A program made the position numbers and the translations under genes. Positions 17,966 to 27,468 of a stretch of DNA of 64,000 nt are shown one piece after another. The notes beneath the pieces were generated by a model. The model did not search any database, had not been told where the DNA came from, and saw only the letters and a list, made by a program, of their open reading frames with translations. Source of the DNA: G016756615 sp035556195 (GTDB lineage: Bacteria > Pseudomonadota > Alphaproteobacteria > Rhizobiales > Rhizobiaceae); contig DATMFK010000045.1 in assembly GCA_035556195.1 (NCBI GenBank), forward strand, positions 248,001 through 312,000. The letters run 5' to 3'. The first letter of the stretch is position 1, and each line of letters begins with the position of its first letter.

Positions 17966-18094
17966 GGCTTGTCGCTGGCAACGTCTCGCGGAGTATTTGA
18001 CCGTCGGAATGCCCCTCATCGGCCTGCCGGCCACTTCTCCCCGTCAAGACGGGGAGAAGATCGCTGTCTTCTGCGCTTTCCCCAATCACCAGCG

Positions 18095-18330
18095 TAACGG
18101 AATGGATCCAGTCCACGGGCAAGCCCGTGGACGGGGTCACGTCGCCATCGCTCGCTCGGCGCCGGCCCGAGGATGACGAAGTTTCTATGTCGATGCCAAT
18201 CGCCAACGTTGGTGATTTGTGCAGGCCCTCAACGCCGTCGTCATCCTCGGACGGGAGCCCGCGCCAGCGGGCGAGCTGATCCGAGGATCCATTCCGTTAC
18301 CTTTGGGCAACCCACCAAACGGTGCAGAAC
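18095..18330. repeat. Composite palindromic repeat, locus A
   Basis: This occupies about half of the 480-base gap between two convergent genes; nothing else is seen there. Two inverted arms are present. The right arm is a hairpin with outer stem ATCCTCGGA (18243-18251) and TCCGAGGAT (18280-18288) and inner stem GCCCGC/GCGGGC. The left arm contains an extra hairpin, CCACGGGC-AA-GCCCGTGG. Read in reverse, the central part (CGACATAGAA, GCGATTGG, GCGTTGAG) matches locus C, and the flank GGTGCAGAAC matches loci B and C. Confidence 0.75.
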
Positions 18331-18445
18331 AAAATGGCCGAAGCGGTACCAGCAACAACCCCGCTCTTCGAGCTTTCCGTGCATCGCACGACGTAGGGCT
18401 GGGGCCGGCAGGACAGCGACGGGCGGCTCACGAGCCGCGTGAGAT

Positions 18446-20173
18446 TCACGCCGTCTTCGCCACCACCAGGTCGAGCTCCTCCACCATCGCGTCCCGCATG
18501 ATGAATTTCTGCGGCTTGCCGGTCACCGTCATCGGCAGTTCGGCCTTGAAGCGGAAGTAGCGCGGCACCTTGTAGTGGGCGATCTGGTCGCGGCAGTAGT
18601 CGCGCATCTCCTCTTCCGTGACGGTCTGGCCGGCGAGCGGCACGATCCAGGCGCAGAGTTCCTCGCCATATTTGGGATCCGGCACGCCGAACACCTGGAC
18701 CTCGCGCACCTTGGGATGGCGGTAGAGGAATTCCTCGACCTCGCGCGGATAGATGTTCTCGCCGCCGCGGATGACCATGTCCTTCACCCGGCCGACAATG
18801 TTGCAATAGCCTTCGTCGTCGATGGTCGCGAGGTCGCCCGTATGCATCCAGCCGTCCTCGTCGATGGCCTCGGCGGTACGCTCGGCGTCGTCCCAATAGC
18901 CGGACATCACCGAATAGCCCCGGGTGCAGAGCTCGCCGGGCGCGCCGGCCGGCAGCGTCGCCCCGTCGTCGCCGACGATCTTGACCTCGACATGCGGATG
19001 GACCCGCCCGACCGTCGAGACGCGGCGCTCGAGCGGATCGTCGACCGCGCTCTGGAACGAGACCGGGCTGGTTTCTGTCATGCCATAGGCGATCGTCACC
19101 TCGTTCATATGCATGCTACCGATCACGCGCTTCATCACCTCGATCGGGCATGGGGCGCCGGCCATGATGCCGGTGCGCAGCGACGAGAGATCGAAGCTCT
19201 TGAATTCCGGATGGTCGAGCATGGCCACGAACATGGTCGGCACGCCATAGAGTGCGGTGCATTTCTCGGCCTCGACGGCCCGAAGCGTCGCGGTGGGATC
19301 GAAGCCTTCGCCGGGGAACACCATGGTCGCGCCCTTGGAGACGCAGCCGAGCGAACCCATCACCATGCCGAAGCAATGATAGAAGGGAACGGGAATGCAC
19401 AGCCGGTCTTCCGTGGACAGGTTCATCGCCGCGGTGACGAAATGCCCGTTGTTGACGATGTTGGTGTGGGTCAGCGTCGCGCCCTTGGGTGCGCCCGTGG
19501 TGCCGCTGGTGAACTGGATGTTGATCGCATCGCTGGGCCGCAGCGCTGCCGTCGCGGCGTCGAGCCGGCCGCGCGGCACAGCCTTGCCGTTCTCCATGAT
19601 CTCGGCGAAGCCGAACATGCCGGGGCTTTTCTCCTCGCCCATCAGGATGACCGACCGGAGCGAGGGCAGTTTCTGAGCGCGCAGTTCTCCGGGGGCGCAG
19701 TGGTCGAGCTCGGGCGCGAGCGAGCGCAGCATGCCGACATAATCCGACGACTTGAACTTCGACGCCGTGACCAGGGCCGCGCAGCCTACCTTGTTCAGCG
19801 CATAGTCCAGCTCGAAGATGCGATAGGCCGGGTTGATGTTGACGAGGATCGCGCCGATGCGCGCCGTCGCATATTGGGTGACCAGCCACTCCCAGCGGTT
19901 GGGCGACCAGATGCCGACGCGGTCGCCCTTGCCGAGCCCCAGCTTGATGAGACCGCCGGCGAAGGCGTCGACCTCCTGCTCGAGCTGATCCCAGCTAAGC
20001 CGCCTGCCCTGCTCCGGAAACACCGCCGCGTCGCGCGGGCCATTGCCGGCTACGGCGAGCTGCAGGAGCTGGGGGATCGTCAGAGTGAGAAGCGGTTCGG
20101 ACGTGTCGCCCGCCACGTGAGCCAGCCCATCCCGGGGGATGCGGCCGGGTTTCGCGCTGTCTGTGCTCGTCAT
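18446..20173 (-). CDS. AMP-binding acyl-CoA synthetase
   Basis: A 575-residue ANL-superfamily ligase that activates a carboxylic acid to its CoA ester through an acyl-adenylate. The P-loop FTSGTTGAPKGATLTH, the YGMTETSPVS motif, the HTGDLATID hinge region and GGENIYPREVE are all present, with a C-terminal PMTVTGKPQKF containing the catalytic Lys. The pattern is closest to medium- or long-chain fatty acyl-CoA synthetases. AGGAGG precedes the ATG at 20173. It stands alone; an aromatic acid substrate that would feed the aryl-CoA hydroxylase 15 kb away is possible but unsupported. Confidence 0.9.
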   Translation of the reverse strand: MTSTDSAKPGRIPRDGLAHVAGDTSEPLLTLTIPQLLQLAVAGNGPRDAAVFPEQGRRLSWDQLEQEVDAFAGGLIKLGLGKGDRVGIWSPNRWEWLVTQYATARIGAILVNINPAYRIFELDYALNKVGCAALVTASKFKSSDYVGMLRSLAPELDHCAPGELRAQKLPSLRSVILMGEEKSPGMFGFAEIMENGKAVPRGRLDAATAALRPSDAINIQFTSGTTGAPKGATLTHTNIVNNGHFVTAAMNLSTEDRLCIPVPFYHCFGMVMGSLGCVSKGATMVFPGEGFDPTATLRAVEAEKCTALYGVPTMFVAMLDHPEFKSFDLSSLRTGIMAGAPCPIEVMKRVIGSMHMNEVTIAYGMTETSPVSFQSAVDDPLERRVSTVGRVHPHVEVKIVGDDGATLPAGAPGELCTRGYSVMSGYWDDAERTAEAIDEDGWMHTGDLATIDDEGYCNIVGRVKDMVIRGGENIYPREVEEFLYRHPKVREVQVFGVPDPKYGEELCAWIVPLAGQTVTEEEMRDYCRDQIAHYKVPRYFRFKAELPMTVTGKPQKFIMRDAMVEELDLVVAKTA

Positions 20174-20425
20174 GGGAACCTCCTGCTCATTCGAAACGGC
20201 AGCCTATCGATCTCTCGGCGGCAAGGCCAGCCGATTGATAAGGTTGAATGTTTTCCCTCAACTACCGGGAATTGCCGTCCCGGGATAGCGCCAAGGTGGG
20301 AGGATGCGCGGAATCCAGAAAAACATTTCTTGCGAAGAGATCATCAAATAAGCCAAATTGCCCGCATTGCAGGGCGACTCCGCTAAACTGCGGTAAAATT
20401 GAGGGTGAGGGGCCCTCCACACCAC

Positions 20426-23400
20426 ATGGCATACCTAACTGGCGGCAGCTTTCTGGTGAGCCGAACTCTGGCGGCGTTTTGCGTTTTGCTGTTTCTCGGT
20501 TGTGCCGCGAATGCTGAAGTGACCATCACCAGCACCAGCCCTTCCACCTATTCGACAGCCGGTCAAACCATCACCGTCAACTTCAGTGTCGGGGAGGCGG
20601 CCGCATGGTCACGGCGATCAATTCCATCGACATTGGGAGATCGCTCGGGCCCCTGACCTGCGATCGGCCATTTCCCTTCGATGTGGGCGTCTATGCGAAC
20701 TGCTCCGGCACCATTCAGATCGACAGCGCGGACACCTCGGCTCCCATGATCGTTTTGGCCGGAAGCTATAGCCTGTCGACCAACGGCCCGACCGTCGCTG
20801 GCGGCATACCGGCATACTATGTCAGCAACACCAATGGACCGCCCCTGGTTCTTTCAATCGCCCCAACCCATGGAACGATCATCGGCGGGACAAGCGTAAC
20901 GATCACCGGTTCCAACTTCGCCATCGCCACGGACGCCAGCATCGACGGGCAGCCCATCGCGGATTTCCAGGTGTTGTCGGATACGCAGATCCGGGGCACC
21001 GTGCCCCGCGGCAGTTCAGTGGGCGCCAAGGACATCGTGGTCAGGAACCCGTTTGGCTCTACCGTGTTGAACTTCGCGTATACTTATGATCCACCGACGC
21101 TGGTCAGTTCCCCCGCCGAGGGCGCGCTTCCCTCGGCAACCGGAGGAACAGCGTATTCGCAAGCCTTCACGACCTCCGGCGGAACCGATCCATACACCTA
21201 TTCCGTTCAGAGCGGGAACTTGCCGGCCGGGATGGCTCTCTCTTCGGGTGGAACATTGTCTGGTACGCCTACGAGCGGCGGAATGTTCAATTTCACCATC
21301 CGCTCAACGGATGGCATGGGCTTTACCAAGGATTCCGCCTATTCTCTCACTGTAGCTGCTCCACCGATTGTGGTCTCGCCCGCAAGCTTGCCGAGCGCCA
21401 CGGCCGGCGTGGCCTATAGCCAGACGCTGACCGCGTCGGGAAGCAACGCGCCATACACCTTTTCCATAGAGGCCGGCACCTTGCCGGCGGGCATGGCGTT
21501 CAGCTCCGGCGGCGTGCTTTCAGGCACGCCGAGCGCGGCCGGCAGCTACACTTTCACGGCGAGAGCGACCGACCAGTACGGCTTTTCCGGCAGCCGGAGC
21601 TACACGCTCGCCGTCTATACCCCTTCCCTAGTCATCACGCCCGTAACCCTGCCGAACGCGACGGCCGGCGTGACCTACAGCCAGACGCTGACCGCGTCGG
21701 GAGGAACCTCGCCCTACACCTTCTCGCTTCGGGCCGGCTCGCTGCCGCCGGGCACCGCTTTCAGCTCAGGCGGCGTCCTTTCAGGCACGCCGACCACTGC
21801 CGGCAGCTATAGTTTCACCGTGAGAGCGACCGACGATCTCGGCTTCTTCATCGACCAGAATTACACGGTCGCCGTCAGCGCCCCCTCCCTCGTCATCGCG
21901 CCCGCAAGCTTGCCGAGCGCCACCGGTGGCGTGGCCTATAGCCAGACCCTGACCGTGTCGGGAGGAACCTCGCCCTACACCTTCTCGCTTCGGGCCGGTT
22001 CCCTGCCGCCGGGCATGGCCCTCAGCTCCGCCGGCGCTGTCTCGGGCACGCCGACGACAGCCGGCAGCTATACTTTCACCGTGCGAGCGACCGACGATTT
22101 CGGCTTCTTCGTCGACCAGGACTACACGATCGCCATCGGTGTCCCCTCCCTGACCATCGCGCCCGCGAGCTTGCCGAACGCCATAGGCGGCGTGGCCTAC
22201 AGCCAGACGCTGACCCCGTCGGGTGGAACCTCGCCCTACACCTTCTCGCTTCGCGCCGGGTCCCTGCCGCCGGGCGTGGCCTTCAGCTCCGCTGGCGCCT
22301 TTTCGGGCACGCCGACCACCGCCGGCAGCTACGCCTTCACCGTGAGAGCGACCGACAATCTCGGCTTCTTCATCGACCAGAATTACATGGTCGCCGTCGG
22401 CACCCCCTCCCTCGCCATCGCGCCGGCAAGCTTGCCGAACGCCACCGGCGGCGTGGCCTACAGCCAGACGCTGACCGCGTCGGGAGGAACCTCGCCCTAT
22501 GCCTTCTCGCTTCCGGCCGGGTCCCTGCCGCCGGGCATGACCCTCAGCTCCGGCGGCGTTCTCTCAGGCACGCCCACCGCGGCCGGCAGCTACAGCTTCA
22601 CCGTGAGGGCGACCGACCAGCTCGGCTTCTTCGTCGACCAGGGCTACAGCGTCGTGATCGACCCGATCGTACCGGTGGCGCGGAATCGAACCCTGCAGGT
22701 GATGTCCGGCGCGACGGCGACCGTAAACCTGACCGAGGAGGCCAGCGGCGGTCCGTTCACGGCGGCCGCCCTCATCACCCCACCGCCGGCCTCGCAGGGG
22801 AGCGCCACGATCTCCGGCGGACCGGACTACAAGTTGATCTTCACCGCGACCGGGACCGCCTCCGGCGTGGTGGCATTGAGCTACACGCTCTCCAACGCCT
22901 GGACCACGTCGGCGCCTGCCACGATAACCGTCGAGATCGTTGCCCGGCCCGACCCATCCAGGGATAGCGAGGTCATCGGCCTTGTGAACGCGCAGATCGA
23001 TTCGGCGCGCCGCTTCGCAACGGCACAGACCCAAAATTTTCAGAGGCGGCTCGAACAGCTTCACGATGAGCGAAGCCGTCATGCCAATTCCGTCAATATC
23101 CAGCTCGGCGAAACGGGCAATGACGAACTTGGCTATAGGCAGGAAATGCCGGAGTCACCGGCGCTTTCGGCACTCGGCTACGCTGTCGGAGGCGACCGCA
23201 CGGCCGGCGCTGCAGCCACAAAGACGCATCCCCACGAGGGCGCATGGAGCGATCTTGCCGTCTGGAGCGGAGGTTTCGTGGATTTCGGCTCCCGCGAAAA
23301 GGGCGCCGTCGATCTGAGCGAGACGCTGGTTGGCGTGAGCGGCGGCGTGGACTACCGCTTCTCCAAGAATTTCGTGGGCGGCGTCGGCATCGGCTACGGC

Positions 23401-24081
23401 CATGACGCCGTCGACGTCGGCACGAACGGCACCTCGAGCGAGGGCAAGGCGTTGAGCGCCGCGCTCTATGGAAGCTACAGCCCGCAGCCGCGCATCTTCC
23501 TGGATGGGCTCCTGGGTTACAGCCGCCTCGATTTCGACAGCCGCCGCTTCGTGACCGATACGGGTGACTTCGCGGAAGGCCAACGAAATGGCCAGCAGGT
23601 CTTCGGCTCGCTCTCGCTGGCATATGAGCACCGGGCCGGCAGCCTCCTGCTCTCCCCCTATGCCAGCATGGAGACATCCTGGTCACAGCTCGACGGCTTC
23701 GACGAGAGCGGCGCCGGCCTCTACAATCTCACCTATGGCGACCAGTCGACCTCGGCGATCGCCGGCGTGCTCGGCCTCAAGCTATCCTATTCGATGCCCG
23801 CCGATTGGGGCGTGTTCACACCGCGAGGGCGGCTTGAATACACGCACGACTTCTCCGGCTCGAGCCGCGCCACCCTCGGCTATGCCGACGTTCCCGGTCC
23901 CCTGCCCTATGGCTTCGACACCGACATCTTCAGCCGCGATTATCTCGGCCTCGAGATCGGCTTCGACGCGGAGTTCAACAACAGCTGGCTGATTGGGATG
24001 GATTACCGCACGGCATTCGGGTTCGACGGCAACTCGCAGGACCATACGATCGGTATCAAGATCAGCACGCAGTTTCATTGA
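20426..24081 (+). pseudogene. Autotransporter adhesin with Ig-like repeats, frame disrupted
   Basis: Two frames together make one autotransporter. Frame 1 (20426 to about 20590) encodes the signal peptide MAYLTGGSFLVSRTLAAF...AANA and the first beta-strands. The rest (from 20605 if read alone, 1158 residues) encodes an IPT/TIG-like domain (about residues 80-160), six Ig-like He_PIG-type repeats of about 86 residues (165-690) with the signature YSQTLTASGGTSPYTFS, a linker, and a C-terminal barrel of about 280 residues ending in aromatic Phe-His. One extra G in the GGGG run at 20591-20594 would join the frames (reading SVGGGGRMVT). As given, the long frame lacks export information. This may be true inactivation, phase variation or a base-call error. 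Confidence 0.78.
21100..22675 (+). repeat. Six tandem Ig-like repeats in autotransporter gene
   Basis: Six direct repeats of about 258-261 bases, recognised by the recurring GCCTACAGCCAGACGCTGAC and TCGGGAGGAACCTCGCCCTA strings. Copies 3 to 6 are very similar at the DNA level and copy 1 is most diverged, which indicates recent internal duplication. Repeat number could vary by recombination. Confidence 0.82.
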
Positions 24082-24423
24082 GCGGGCCTTGGTTGATCGA
24101 GGCCCCCAAGACGAGCCCCAGGTTGACAGTCTACGCTGCCTATCGAGACAAGCTTTTGGTGGCAGCCGGTATAATTGCGCAGGGCTGATGTACAGGCCGC
24201 AGGTTGCGGCTGTTCTCACGTGACATCGGACCAATAACTTGCGGCTCAAAGTCGGCTATTACAAAGACATCTGCGGACTGGCCGGAAGCCACCCATGCAG
24301 GACATGCGGAGCCGATGCCGCATGTCCATCGACGGCCATCTGGACCTCGCCGCATCCCGAAAATCGGCATCCGCACTTAGATCTCCGGCAACCCTCGGGC
24401 AAATTCCAAACTGGAGAAGGCGC
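24082..24423. other. Intergenic region with weak terminator hairpin
   Basis: A 342-base gap between the convergent autotransporter and HEAT-like genes. GGGCCT and AGGCCC (24084-24105) form a 6-bp stem just after the autotransporter stop, a possible weak terminator. Nothing else is recognised; short open frames here lack ribosome sites. Confidence 0.4.
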
Positions 24424-25002
24424 TCAAGCGTTGCGCCAAACGGCCTGCATCTTCCTGGTATTCTTCTCCTCGGGCTCGTTCGCGATCAGCGCGTGCGCCG
24501 CCGACTTCACCGTGATGTCTCCGGTCTCGTCGAACAGGTGACGCAGGCAGCACAGAATATCGTAGCGGATCAGCGCGGCATTTTTCTCCTCGGACGCTGA
24601 CCGGCACCGCTCTCCAAGCTTCTCCAGCAGACGAAGCCGGACCTCGCCATCCACCAACCCGACTTGCCACAGGGAGGTGAGCACGTGCCGGGCGGTTACG
24701 AAGCGCTCGTCGTGGGTGACCGCGACCAGCGCGTCGAAGCCGCTGAGCACCGTAGCGCGCGATGCGCCTGCCGCCGCCAACCGGGTGAGGAACTGGCCCG
24801 CGATCGAGCGGACGCGGTTGTCGCGGTGGCGCAACAGCGGCACGACCAGCTGCCATGCAGCGTCGGCCCAGGCGACGGGCTGCGCCGTCAATTGCTGGAG
24901 CTGGGTGAAGTCGTCGCCCTGACTGTCTCGTTCTCCCGAAGCGAGACGATCCAGCGCGCTCCGTACCTCAAGGGGCACGTCGGTCGTCGCACTGTCGCTC
25001 AC
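24424..25002 (-). CDS. Small HEAT-like helical repeat protein
   Basis: A 192-residue, mostly helical, cytoplasmic protein. The pattern of paired helices (WQLVVPLLRHRDNRVRSIAGQFL, then VLTSLWQVGL, later YDILCCLRHLFDE) resembles HEAT-type repeats, suggesting a protein-protein scaffold. It starts at GTG 25002, 13 bases after the stop of the VOC-family gene, and probably belongs to the ArsR-VOC operon. No catalytic motif is seen and no name is offered. Confidence 0.65.
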   Translation of the reverse strand: MSDSATTDVPLEVRSALDRLASGERDSQGDDFTQLQQLTAQPVAWADAAWQLVVPLLRHRDNRVRSIAGQFLTRLAAAGASRATVLSGFDALVAVTHDERFVTARHVLTSLWQVGLVDGEVRLRLLEKLGERCRSASEEKNAALIRYDILCCLRHLFDETGDITVKSAAHALIANEPEEKNTRKMQAVWRNA

Positions 25003-25015
25003 GGCCGCATCCCCA

Positions 25016-25402
25016 TCAATGCTGCTGGGCGATCTGGATCAAGTTGCCGCAAGTGTCGTCGAACACCGCGGTGGTGACAGGCCCCATGGCGAGGGGTGGC
25101 TGCGTGAAGACGACGCCGAGCGCGGATAGACGCGCGTGCTCGGCCTGAACATCGTCCACCCCGAACGAGGTGATCGGGATGCCGTCGGCGACGAGCGCGG
25201 CCTTGAACGGCTTCGCCGCAGGGTGCGCGTCAGGCTCCAGCACGAGCTGCACGCCGTCGGGATCGGCGGGGGCGACCAGAGTCAGCCAGCGGTGCTCACC
25301 CATGGGAATGTCGAGCTTGGGCTGAAAGCCCAGAACGTCGCGGTAGAAGCGCAGCGCCTTCTCCTGGTCATCGACCAGCACGCTCGTCAGCACGATCTTC
25401 AT
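25016..25402 (-). CDS. VOC-family (glyoxalase/extradiol fold) protein
   Basis: A 128-residue vicinal-oxygen-chelate protein. The paired beta-alpha-beta units are seen in VLVDDQEKALRFYRDVLGFQPK and the C-terminal FDDTCGNLIQIAQQ, where Asp/Asn occupy the place of the usual metal Glu region. Such small proteins are often detoxification enzymes or ligand binders in ArsR-linked pairs. The ATG at 25402 lies inside the end of the upstream ArsR gene (35-base overlap), so translation is coupled. Confidence 0.85.
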   Translation of the reverse strand: MKIVLTSVLVDDQEKALRFYRDVLGFQPKLDIPMGEHRWLTLVAPADPDGVQLVLEPDAHPAAKPFKAALVADGIPITSFGVDDVQAEHARLSALGVVFTQPPLAMGPVTTAVFDDTCGNLIQIAQQH

Positions 25403-25712
25403 CAGCGGTATTCTCCTCCGTTTCCAACGGCTCGGTGAGGGGCCGCAACCACACATCCCACATCTGCCGCAGCGGCATGCGTTCCAAGAAATGGTGCTTG
25501 CTGCGCCAGCGCCATTCGGTGCGGACCAAGCCCGCCTCTTCCAGAGAGAGGAGGTGCTTCGACAGGGCCTGCCGCGAGAGGCTGGCCCCATACCAGTTGA
25601 TAAGCCGAACGTGCAGCTCAAACAGCGTCTGGCCGTCACGCTCCGCCAGCTCATCCACGATGCGCCGCCGCGTCGGATCGGCCAGCGCGCGGAAAAGGCG
25701 GTCGAGGTCCAT
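25368..25712 (-). CDS. ArsR-family winged-helix regulator
   Basis: A 114-residue repressor-type protein. The fold is recognised from LDRLFRALADPTRRRIVDELAERDGQTLFEL and the recognition helix region SRQALSKHLLSLEEAGLVRTEWRWRSKHHFL. No Cys metal cluster is present, so it is of the non-metal ArsR group that often controls a VOC/SRPBCC-type partner, here the overlapping downstream gene. Its own promoter lies in the 25713-25921 gap, where no clear operator was found. Confidence 0.87.
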   Translation of the reverse strand: MDLDRLFRALADPTRRRIVDELAERDGQTLFELHVRLINWYGASLSRQALSKHLLSLEEAGLVRTEWRWRSKHHFLERMPLRQMWDVWLRPLTEPLETEENTADEDRADERAGR

Positions 25713-25921
25713 GACCTACTGATAGCCCGCAGGGAGAAGTCATGCAACCCAATGGTTGCATGACTGGGCGGACGCGGCTCGCTGCTCGGTGGTTCAGGGC
25801 AGCGACGTAGGCGTGATGACGCCATGTCAGCGAGCAGCGAGGAACATCCCTCGCCGCCCGCATCGGACGCTAACCAAGCCTACTGGCACCAACGCTGCTC
25901 TACAATCGGTACGCCACCCAC

Positions 25922-26035
25922 TCACCGCGTCGGCTTCGGTCCGGGGAAGGGCGATGGATCCGGCTGCGGGTCCGGCATTGGCGGGATGGGGTCCGGAGGC
26001 GGTACCGGCCTCGGACCGGGGCCTGGCACCTTCAT
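25922..26035 (-). CDS. Proline-rich 37-residue peptide, coupled to upstream gene
   Basis: A 37-residue frame beginning MKVPGPGPRPVPPPD and consisting largely of Pro, with Gly, Asp and Lys. Its ATG overlaps the stop of the exported PepSY-like gene by four bases (ATGA), with GGGGAG seven bases upstream, a typical coupled start. It has no hydrophobic or signal segment. It may be a real small protein, or a tail of the previous gene separated by a frame change; low-complexity coding can also arise by chance. Confidence 0.45.
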   Translation of the reverse strand: MKVPGPGPRPVPPPDPIPPMPDPQPDPSPFPGPKPTR

Positions 26036-26295
26036 TGCGGCTCCCCGCTGACGGCGTTGTATTTGATTTCGACCTTCGCCTTGTCGGTCGTGTAGTAGGT
26101 GACGTCGTAATAACCCTCTTCGCTCCACTCGACGTCGCCGACATAGTGGAAGTCCTGGCGCTGCTCGACCTTGGCAATGATCTCGGACAGTTTCTTTGCA
26201 TTGTCGGGTGGTATGCGGGGTCGTTCCTGCGCAAGGGCAATGGCCGGGGCCGCCAGGAGGAGGATCGTCAGCCCGGCACATGTTTTGCGAAGCAT
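26032..26295 (-). CDS. Small exported PepSY-like protein
   Basis: An 87-residue protein with a cleavable signal peptide (MLRKTCAGLTILLLAAPAIALAQ) and a mature domain of about 64 residues. The segment EIIAKVEQRQDFHYVGDVEWSEEGYYDVTYYTTDKAKVEIKYN has the layout of a PepSY/peptidase-propeptide-like beta fold, thought to bind peptides or inhibit proteases in the periplasm. The ATG at 26295 is chosen because the signal starts there. It is divergent from the glycosylase gene. Confidence 0.72.
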   Translation of the reverse strand: MLRKTCAGLTILLLAAPAIALAQERPRIPPDNAKKLSEIIAKVEQRQDFHYVGDVEWSEEGYYDVTYYTTDKAKVEIKYNAVSGEPQ

Positions 26296-26488
26296 GGCAA
26301 TATCCCTGTCTGAAATAACTCCTACAACGAGGGATAGGCCAATCCGGTTCCGACAGAACGACCATAGCAGCGGAGCGGATGGCGAGGTCATGCCAATTCC
26401 CGCTCCGGACGTTTTCCGCCGGACCGGCATCCACTTTTTGGCAGGATGCTTTATACAGCAATGCGTTAGTGCCCCTCTTTCGGTGACA

Positions 26489-27037
26489 ATGACCCCACAT
26501 CGCCATTTCTACGAACGACGTGCCCTGGAGGTCGCGTCGGACCTCATCGGCGCAGAACTCATCGTCGGCTCCGCGGGCGGCATCATCGTGGAGACCGAAG
26601 CCTACGAGCCCGACGATCCGGCCTCGCACAGCTTTCCCGGACAGACCCAGCGCAATCGCGCCATGTTCGGGCCCGCCGGACATGCCTATGTCTATCGCTC
26701 CTACGGCATCCATTGGTGCCTCAACATGGTGTGCCTGCCCGGCAGCGCCGTCCTCATCCGGGCACTGGAGCCGACGGTCGGGATCGATGCGATGCGCAAG
26801 CGGCGCGGGCTGGAGAATATGCGCCTGCTCTGTTCCGGGCCGGGGCGGCTCTGCCAGGCGCTCGGCGTCGACGGTTCTTTCGACGGGCTGCCGCTCGGCG
26901 CACCGCCGTTCAGCATGCGGCTGCCGGCGGTCAGGCCCGAGGTCGCGACGGGAACCAGAATCGGGATCAGCCGCGCCGCCGAGCATCCCTGGCGGTTCGG
27001 CCTGCGCGGCTCGCCCTTTCTAAGCCGGAAGCTTTGA
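26489..27037 (+). CDS. mpg: 3-methyladenine DNA glycosylase, AAG/Mpg family
   Basis: A 182-residue base-excision repair glycosylase of the AAG (MPG) fold that removes alkylated purines. Signature segments are GGIIVETEAYEPDDPASHSFPGQTQRN with the catalytic Glu, the FGPAGHAYVYRSYGIHWCLNMV block and the C-terminal RIGISRAAEHPWRF. The ATG at 26489 is used; an earlier in-frame start would run over the divergent exported-protein gene. Size matches bacterial homologues. It appears to be monocistronic. Confidence 0.92.
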   Translation: MTPHRHFYERRALEVASDLIGAELIVGSAGGIIVETEAYEPDDPASHSFPGQTQRNRAMFGPAGHAYVYRSYGIHWCLNMVCLPGSAVLIRALEPTVGIDAMRKRRGLENMRLLCSGPGRLCQALGVDGSFDGLPLGAPPFSMRLPAVRPEVATGTRIGISRAAEHPWRFGLRGSPFLSRKL

Positions 27038-27061
27038 CGAAGACTCTGGGTCCAAAATGGA

Positions 27062-27092
27062 GAGCCCGGCGAGCGATGGCTTCACCGGGCTC
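27062..27092 (+). terminator. Hairpin after mpg
   Basis: GAGCCCGG and CCGGGCTC form an 8-bp stem with a 15-base loop, 25 bases after the glycosylase stop. ATGG and CCAT extend the symmetry with a 2-base bulge. No T-run follows, so termination is only likely. Confidence 0.5.
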
Positions 27093-27204
27093 CATGTGAC
27101 GGGATGTTCGACCCTCGGGTCGTTTCCCTTCACCGCATCCAAACGACCGAGAGGCCGAGAGGTTCCGCGGCGGGAGTGTTTTTGCCGCCTCCGCGGCGAG
27201 GATC

Positions 27205-27468
27205 TCAAAACCCTCCGATGTGTCCCGCAGTGTTGGATTCACGCGCCTCGATCGCGCCGTCGAAAGCGACGTTGCGGCCGCGACGGATGGCGGATGCGGC
27301 GACCATCTCCGCCAGCTGGCGGTCGGAGAGAGCGCAATTGGGCAATACGGTTCGAATCGCACGCAGCGCGTAGCCGGTGGAAATCGGCCATTCCGGATCC
27401 CTGCGCGACTCCACGTACTGATCGACAACGTAGGCGATGGATCTTTCCTGGAAATGGATATGCGACAT
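27205..27468 (-). CDS. Conserved-looking hypothetical protein
   Basis: An 87-residue soluble protein with no recognised domain. The body (FQERSIAYVVDQYVESRRDPEWPISTGYALRAIRTVLPNCALSDRQLAEMVAASA) is helical and well balanced in composition, and AAGGGAACAG precedes the ATG, both signs of a real gene. From memory, similar short proteins occur in rhizobia. No function is suggested by the neighbours. Confidence 0.6.
   Translation of the reverse strand: MSHIHFQERSIAYVVDQYVESRRDPEWPISTGYALRAIRTVLPNCALSDRQLAEMVAASAIRRGRNVAFDGAIEARESNTAGHIGGF

Noticed and set aside
22564..23082. A 172-codon minus-strand frame opposite the autotransporter linker
   Set aside because: Gly/Arg/Val-rich antisense shadow; the plus-strand frame is continuous and domain-supported.
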